Shown in pieces: positions 30,057-33,375 of a stretch of 33,375 bases of DNA; position 1 is the first letter of the stretch, and each line of letters opens with the position of its first letter. The stretch is taken from the IMG/VR virus record IMGVR_UViG_3300027857_000045, positions 1 to 33,375 of that record. One strand, 5' to 3'. The translations under genes and the position numbers were made by a program. Below the pieces are notes generated by a model. The model was not told where the DNA came from, made no database searches, and saw only the letters and a program-made list of their open reading frames with translations. This DNA is from a virus.

Positions 30057-30232
30057 CACTTCACGAAGCTCGCCGGCGCGAGGATCGGATCTCCGTCGGC
30101 GTCGAGTAGCTCGGCGCTCCGCTCGGGGCGCTTCAGCTTCGGCTTTTCCGGCGCCGGTTGGGCTCCGGAGCGGACCTCGTAGGGGGCCTCAGCCCCCCGG
30201 GTTTCGTGGGCGAATCGTTCCAGATCGTTCAT
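30053..30232 (-). CDS. Small hypothetical protein with strong ribosome-binding site
   Basis: 59 residues, ATG at 30230-30232. GAGGAG (30245-30240) lies 7 nt before the ATG and overlaps the stop of the upstream structural gene, so the gene is very likely translated. The product starts MNDLERFAHETRGAEAPYEV, then has a Pro/Lys-rich centre and ends LLDADGDPILAPASFVKC. No family recognised; the charged composition suggests a soluble small structural or accessory protein. Confidence 0.68.
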   Translation of the reverse strand: MNDLERFAHETRGAEAPYEVRSGAQPAPEKPKLKRPERSAELLDADGDPILAPASFVKC

Positions 30233-30244
30233 CGTTTCGCTCCT

Positions 30245-31267
30245 CTACATCTTGATTACTGAAATGCTCGCCGCCTGGAACGTGATGGTGGTGGTCGACG
30301 CCGCGGTAACGACAGTCAACTCGGCGATGTTCACCGCGGTTGTATCGACCGCAACCGACGCCGGCGTGAAGATGTCGGTGGAATTAGCAAGAGCCTGCGT
30401 GACGGCCGCGCCGGTCGGGATACTGAACACCGTGCCGTAGGCGTAGACCGTGCCGCTAGCCCCGCTCGTCCGGATGTGGATCCGCGCCTTGAGCACGAAC
30501 TTGGCCGCGGTTACCGTGCCGCTGTTGCCAGTATGGGCCGCCAGCGCCCCCGGGATATTGCCGATGAGGGTGGTCGGTCCGAGCCGGAGGTTGAACGTCG
30601 CCACATTGTCGACGGTCGAGGTAATCGTGCCGTAAGCCTCGATCTCGATCACCGTACCGGCCCTGAGTACTCCGATGGGAACGGAGGCGCCGACGATCTG
30701 CGTTTCGACGGTGTTAATGCCGGCCGAGGCCGCGACGGTTGACGCGATGCCGCCCGGCGACTGGTACGTATGGTCGCGATGGGGGGCGGTTACGGCCGTT
30801 CCGACCGTTCCGAGGGCCGCGGGGGTAGTCACCGCCGGGATGGTGGCGTCGAACGGCGTGGTTGCGGTCTGGTACAGGTTACCGCTCGCGTCATAGATGC
30901 GCAGCTCGCCGTTCGAGATAATCGCCTGGCCATTGGCGGGAATAGTGGTCGAGGAAAGAATCTGGTTGGCCGCGGTCGCCGACGATCCGTTGATCGAAAG
31001 CGCTACGCCGGTGACGGCCGTGCCGCTGGTGTTTGCCAGGATGACCTCGGTAACCACGGTCGCCATGTCGGGCTTGCTGTCGTAGAGCACGCCGTCGGAG
31101 GTTCCGAGCTGCCCTTGGGCCAGGATCTTGTGGTTCAGGACGTCGGCGATCGACTCCACTCCGCTGACCGTATAGGTGACTACTGCTCCTGTTCCAGCCA
31201 AGCCTCGTAGATTGTCACCATTTCCGAGTAGTAGTCCACCTAGCAGTTGTTTTGATTGACTGGGCAT
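30245..31267 (-). CDS. Head-fibre or decoration-type structural protein
   Basis: 340 residues, no signal peptide. It begins with a short helical arm (PSQSKQLLGGLLLGNGDN), then beta-rich sequence. VVTEVILANTSGTAVTGVAL (about 70-90) is a strand pattern common in phage head-fibre and tail-fibre proteins. Later units such as GTVIEIEAYGTITS and IRTSGASGTVYAYGT (about 205-280) look like a jelly-roll or trimeric tip. The upstream region holds AAAGGAAC, a plausible ribosome-binding site, about 14 nt before the ATG. First gene of the block 31267-25461. Assignment by composition and context. Confidence 0.7.
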   Translation of the reverse strand: MPSQSKQLLGGLLLGNGDNLRGLAGTGAVVTYTVSGVESIADVLNHKILAQGQLGTSDGVLYDSKPDMATVVTEVILANTSGTAVTGVALSINGSSATAANQILSSTTIPANGQAIISNGELRIYDASGNLYQTATTPFDATIPAVTTPAALGTVGTAVTAPHRDHTYQSPGGIASTVAASAGINTVETQIVGASVPIGVLRAGTVIEIEAYGTITSTVDNVATFNLRLGPTTLIGNIPGALAAHTGNSGTVTAAKFVLKARIHIRTSGASGTVYAYGTVFSIPTGAAVTQALANSTDIFTPASVAVDTTAVNIAELTVVTAASTTTITFQAASISVIKM

Positions 31268-31299
31268 TTTATGAAATTAGTTCCTTTGGAGAGATTTTG

Positions 31300-31410
31300 A
31301 GGAGTTGGGTTCGCGCGTGGCGGCTGTTCGGCTACTCGCGAGCGCTGCTGTTGCTCTGCGCGGCTTCGTGCTTCGTACAAGGGCCTAACTGCAACTGGTT
31401 GCGGGAGAAA
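31300..31410 (-). repeat. Dispersed junction element, copy 21
   Basis: Tail GTTGGGTTCGCGCGTGG; centre GCTACTCGCGAGCGCTGCTG; head CTTCGTACAAGGGCC then CAACTGGTTGCGGGAG. It is the left arm of a head-to-head pair with copy 22. Confidence 0.85.
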
Positions 31411-31420
31411 AGCGGGAGCT

Positions 31421-31765
31421 TCAGCGCCCGCCGATGAGGTTGGTGCCGGCCGGCATGGCTGGCCCGGCTGGCGGAGCCGGCGTGCGGCCTTCGTGGCGCG
31501 CGAGAACACCGGTCAGGTGCTTGAGTAGGTCCTTGCTGGCCTTCGGACCGCTGTGAACGGTCCTGCCGGCGTTGGGCGCGCTGGGGAGCATGTTCTCGTC
31601 GCCGTCGTGATCGACGTTCATGGTGTAGCCGTTCGACGCCGGCTTGATGTGCACGCCGCGGAACACGCCGCTCTTGCCTTGCATATCTTTCTCGCGTATG
31701 GCGGCGGACTGGGTGGCCCTGAGGGGGCTGGCGGACTTGATGGGAGCTGCTGAGGTTGTTTTCAT
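31421..31765 (-). CDS. Hypothetical protein inside element pair 21/22
   Basis: 114 residues from the ATG at 31763-31765; a longer frame would read into element 22 and is rejected. MKTTSAAPIKSASPLRATQS is followed by GVHIKPASNGYTMNVDHDGD, a compact segment with an acidic turn like those that bind calcium. A helix (ASKDLLKHLTGVLARH) and a Pro/Ala-rich end follow. The pattern 'I-x-P-A-x-N-G-Y-x-M' recurs in small phage proteins. Both gene ends abut element heads. Function unknown. Confidence 0.65.
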   Translation of the reverse strand: MKTTSAAPIKSASPLRATQSAAIREKDMQGKSGVFRGVHIKPASNGYTMNVDHDGDENMLPSAPNAGRTVHSGPKASKDLLKHLTGVLARHEGRTPAPPAGPAMPAGTNLIGGR

Positions 31766-31798
31766 GAGGGTCCTTGGGGGCGTTTGTGCAACGAAAGC

Positions 31799-31886
31799 TA
31801 CGGCAAGCGGCAGTACGCAGAACGGTGTGGTCGATGTGATTCCAGGGCTCGCGAAGCTCTCAACGGAGCCTTGCAGCACGCCCAAC
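31799..31886 (+). repeat. Dispersed junction element, copy 22
   Basis: Head ACGGCAAGCGGCAGTACGC, body GTGATTCCAGGGCTCGCG, tail GCAGCACGCCCAACGCC about 2 bp from the stop of the 31889-32029 gene. Confidence 0.78.
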
Positions 31887-31888
31887 GC

Positions 31889-32029
31889 CTACTTCTTTTT
31901 CGGCTTCTTTATGTAGTTTGGTAATTTTGAGAAGTCTGTCGAAGAATCAAATTCTTTTACTACAGAAGGACTGACCGGTGAGCCTTTCGAGTGGAACAGA
32001 CGCTGTTGTGCTTTGCTGACGTAGGGCAT
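31889..32029 (-). CDS. Very small conserved phage protein (VSKAQQR family)
   Basis: 46 residues, too short for routine ORF calling. ATG at 32027-32029, TAG at 31889-31891. The product begins MPYVSKAQQRLFHSKGSPVS and ends with SVVKEFDSSTDF, SKLPNYIKKPKKK. Small proteins with VSKAQQR(x)F, then 'V-x-E-F-D-x-x-T-x-x', 'L-P-x' and a lysine-rich end are frequent near terminase and portal genes of tailed phages. Function unknown, but the match is strong enough to call the gene real. Confidence 0.85.
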   Translation of the reverse strand: MPYVSKAQQRLFHSKGSPVSPSVVKEFDSSTDFSKLPNYIKKPKKK

Positions 32030-32043
32030 CGGAATAGTTCAGG

Positions 32044-32325
32044 TTATCGTGTCACAAATCCCAGCCGGGCCCGCCGCTGCAGCTCGCGCCGCGCCTCGAC
32101 ATACTGGCGGAACTCGGCCGCGTCGTAATTGCGCATGGCCGTCAGGTCGACGCACGATCCGGACTGCCCGTCCAAGCCAATACGGAAGCGCACTTCGCTC
32201 GATTGTATGATGGCGAACAACTGCCGGTCCGTGGCCTTGGCGGCCAGCGAACGGATCGCGACCGCGATCTCCTCGGCGGCGTCCGGGGTCTCGGCTTCGC
32301 TCAGCTCGTGCAATGGTCCGAGCAT
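32044..32325 (-). CDS. Small hypothetical phage protein
   Basis: 93 residues from the ATG at 32323-32325; a TTG at 32329-32331 is an alternative. Either start lies inside the 3' end of the upstream gene. An acidic first helix (LHELSEAETPDAAEEIAVAI) is followed by ATDRQLFAIIQSSEVRFRIG, SGSCVDLTAM and a C-terminal basic helix (FRQYVEARRELQRRARLGF). No family recognised. Genes overlap or lie within 20 bp here, so it is part of the operon that follows the terminase gene. Confidence 0.68.
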   Translation of the reverse strand: MLGPLHELSEAETPDAAEEIAVAIRSLAAKATDRQLFAIIQSSEVRFRIGLDGQSGSCVDLTAMRNYDAAEFRQYVEARRELQRRARLGFVTR

Positions 32326-32588
32326 CGACAATCCGATTTTCTACAGAAAGTTGAGCACTTTGACGATTCAGGCACGTCGCCCTGCGGTACCGGTTCGCAC
32401 TCTTCTTTGTTCATCGCTTTGCAGTGACAGTTGGCGTCGTGCTGCGCGTCGGAGCCGTTCTGACACCACGCCGGCCGGTTGCTGCCGTAGTCGTCCTGGC
32501 CCTCGAACGGCGGGATCGGCTCTTTCTGAAAGCCGGTGACGGCCATTGCGGCGAGGATCAGCGCGAGGATAGCGAGGAACCGCGTCAC
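32301..32588 (-). CDS. Exported Cys-rich small protein
   Basis: 95 residues from the GTG at 32586-32588, which overlaps the upstream stop as GTGA and gives a clean signal peptide (MTRFLAILALILAAMAVTGF). A longer ATG frame from 32618 adds a charged extension. The mature part has nine cysteines in about 75 residues (WCQNG, CHCKAM, EECEP, SKCSTFCRKSDCRCSDHC), likely disulphide-bonded in the periplasm. Small Cys-rich exported proteins are unusual in late phage operons; possible roles are envelope modification, superinfection exclusion or a spanin-like function. No known family recognised. Confidence 0.72.
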   Translation of the reverse strand: MTRFLAILALILAAMAVTGFQKEPIPPFEGQDDYGSNRPAWCQNGSDAQHDANCHCKAMNKEECEPVPQGDVPESSKCSTFCRKSDCRCSDHCTS

Positions 32589-32782
32589 TTTGCTCCGAGT
32601 GTAGCAGCCGCTTCGCACCGTGGACAGCCGGGATCGTGACCGGGTGAGTAAAACGTCGAGGAGCCCTCGGTCTTGAGGAAGTATTCCACAATCCGCAAAT
32701 AGCCGCAGACGTTGCAGGCGACTGGACGGGGCTTACGCTCTACTGTTCGCTGTGGTCCTGCTGTACTTAATACATCGCTCAT
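32585..32782 (-). CDS. Small zinc-ribbon protein
   Basis: 65 residues. Cys pairs C23/C26 (CNVCGY) and C53/C56 (CPRCE) form a zinc ribbon, with a short basic N-terminal extension (RTVERKPRPV). The ATG at 32780-32782 lies 13 bp from the tail of element 23, with leader TCCTAAAACTTCC. It is translationally coupled to the exported Cys-rich gene by GTGA. One of three small zinc-ribbon proteins here (also 10171 and 23290), which differ in spacing and sequence. Confidence 0.72.
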   Translation of the reverse strand: MSDVLSTAGPQRTVERKPRPVACNVCGYLRIVEYFLKTEGSSTFYSPGHDPGCPRCEAAATLGAK

Positions 32783-32795
32783 CTTGGAAGTTTTA

Positions 32796-32878
32796 GGAGT
32801 TGGCTTTCATGCTGCCGCCGTCGTTGAGCTATTCTGAAAGCGCTGCCGTGGCTCTGCTCGCGAGATGCTTCGTACTTA
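32796..32878 (-). repeat. Dispersed junction element, copy 23
   Basis: Tail GTTGGCTTTCATGCTGCC, centre GAGCTATTCTGAAAGCGCTG, head GAGATGCTTCGTACTTAG. Head-to-head with copy 24, with 135 bp between and no gene. Confidence 0.85.
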
Positions 32879-33012
32879 GCGGGCTTGCCGCGTCCCGCCG
32901 TGGCGTCCCCTCTGTGTTCGCATTCGCTGCGTTCCCGATCCTTGTCGGGCGCACACTAGCACCGGCCGATACCGGTCTGACCTTTGACGCTCCCCGTCCC
33001 TGCAACCAAGTC
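32879..33012. other. Spacer between elements 23 and 24, no gene seen
   Basis: GC-rich, with open frames on both strands but no ribosome-binding site, no family pattern and no tRNA-like fold that I could find. It contains the inverted repeat ACCGGCCGATACCGGT-like sequence near 32960-32976. It may be a remnant of cargo or the loop of a large hairpin formed by elements 23 and 24. Confidence 0.4.
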
Positions 33013-33013
33013 T

Positions 33014-33105
33014 AGGGCAAGCGGCAGTAGGAAGCATCCCCGGCGCACTGTGATTACAGGGCTCGCGAGTCGTTGGACCGTCGCCGCGCCGTGAAACATC
33101 CACTC
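33014..33105 (+). repeat. Dispersed junction element, copy 24
   Basis: Head GGGCAAGCGGCAGTAGG then AAGCATCCCCGG, body GTGATTACAGGGCTCGCGAG, tail GCCGTGAAACATCC about 8 bp from the terminase stop. Very similar to copy 20, seven kilobases away. Confidence 0.85.
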
Positions 33106-33113
33106 CAAAAGGT

Positions 33114-33375
33114 TTAAGTTCCCTGCCAAGAGTACATGGAAGACTCAAGTCTGGGCATCCTACTTTTTGGTGGAACAACTACCGGCGCTACATTCTGTGC
33201 AAATGTGAGAGCTAGGGCATCTGGACCATCCAAGCCTTTCACCCGCCGCTTGGCCATCTCCTCTTTACTCTCCAAGACTAATTTTCCATTGCGGTGATGA
33301 AAGCCTGGAGCCATGAACGACTGGTAAATCTTGTGGTCGTCCGGTATCGACCCCATTCCGAGCCACTCTTTCATG
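33114..33375 (-). CDS. Terminase large subunit, C-terminal end only
   Basis: The last 86 residues are visible; the gene continues past the right edge, so the first ATG seen is probably internal. The segment GSIPDDHKIYQSFMAPGFHH, then KLVLESKEEMAKRRVKGLDG and PDALALTFA match the end of the nuclease domain of large terminases (the 'P-D-x-x-D-A-L-A-L-T-F' strand near the C-terminus). The protein cuts and pumps DNA into the head through the portal. Its place upstream of portal and coat fits P22-like order, with about 11 kb of inserted genes between terminase and portal, more than usual. Confidence 0.82.
   Translation of the reverse strand, partial: MKEWLGMGSIPDDHKIYQSFMAPGFHHRNGKLVLESKEEMAKRRVKGLDGPDALALTFAQNVAPVVVPPKSRMPRLESSMYSWQGT

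Noticed and set aside
32878-33012. tRNA or attachment site in the spacer near terminase
   Set aside because: I could not fold a cloverleaf or find a direct repeat of a tRNA end; short inverted repeats only.
32796-33015. Short proteins read across the elements
   Set aside because: Some copies give similar open frames (for example MLPPSLSYSES at copy 23), with AGGAG in front, but the same frame has stops in copies 3 and 14, so conservation is at DNA level.

Overview
The window is most of the late (virion and lysis) region of a short-tailed, P22-like double-stranded DNA phage or prophage. Nearly all genes lie on the minus strand, so transcription runs from the right edge to the left edge. The P22-type head and tail genes follow one another in the familiar order. 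They are the C-terminus of the large terminase (33114-33375), portal (19720-22026), scaffold-like protein (18450-19577), coat (17066-18316), two gp4-like head-tail connectors (12772-13494 and 11307-12278), a gp10-like tail hub (7727-10078), a GNAT protein in the gp14 position (3986-4447), and gp7/gp20/gp16-like ejection proteins (1-3979). I counted 49 supported coding genes, several of them too short for routine calling. Base composition is GC-rich. Many proteins have Sec signal peptides ending in A-x-A-Q or similar, which suggests a soil Acidobacteria-type (Solibacter/Bryobacter-like) host. That host call is a weak inference.

Layout from right to left, in the direction of transcription: terminase end; two small secreted or zinc-ribbon genes and two small phage genes (31889-32782); a small gene at 31421-31765; a compact block of fibre, decoration and membrane-type genes (25461-31267); an ECF sigma factor and a small zinc-binding gene (24504-25338); an Ala-rich coiled-coil gene; a patch of plus-strand small genes (22151-23293); portal, scaffold and coat; an exported protein; a terminator; a lysis cluster with an M15 endolysin (14880-16104); a plus-strand pair that includes a likely Acb2-type cyclic-oligonucleotide sponge (14262-14510); connectors; tail hub with fibre genes; a papain-family protease; and ejection proteins.

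The most striking feature is not a gene. About 24 copies of one diverged element of roughly 70-115 bp sit in the gene junctions, in both orientations. Each has a 'head' (motif close to CAGTACGAAGCATC, often preceded by a GGCC-rich or CAACTGG stretch) and a 'tail' (GAACCCAA or GAAAGCCAAC). In all 24 the tail faces the nearest start or stop codon, and in 19 it is within about 20 bp of it. The heads therefore face each other in pairs. Three head-to-head pairs are empty (2761-2938, 4731-4935, 32796-33105). Six enclose genes that look accessory: fibres, the Acb2-like gene, plus-strand small genes, the sigma factor. The conserved virion core lies outside or between tails. This looks like an inverted-repeat cassette system for accessory genes inside a phage, or a junction system that shapes transcripts. 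I know of no described equivalent.

Other points of interest are Sec signals on at least four proteins that otherwise look like virion fibres, a chimeric small gene carrying a piece of the portal gene, an exact 60-bp repeat tract in a surface protein, an inserted duplicated domain in the tail hub, and a plus-strand gene fitted between two minus-strand genes so tightly that start and stop codons overlap on opposite strands.
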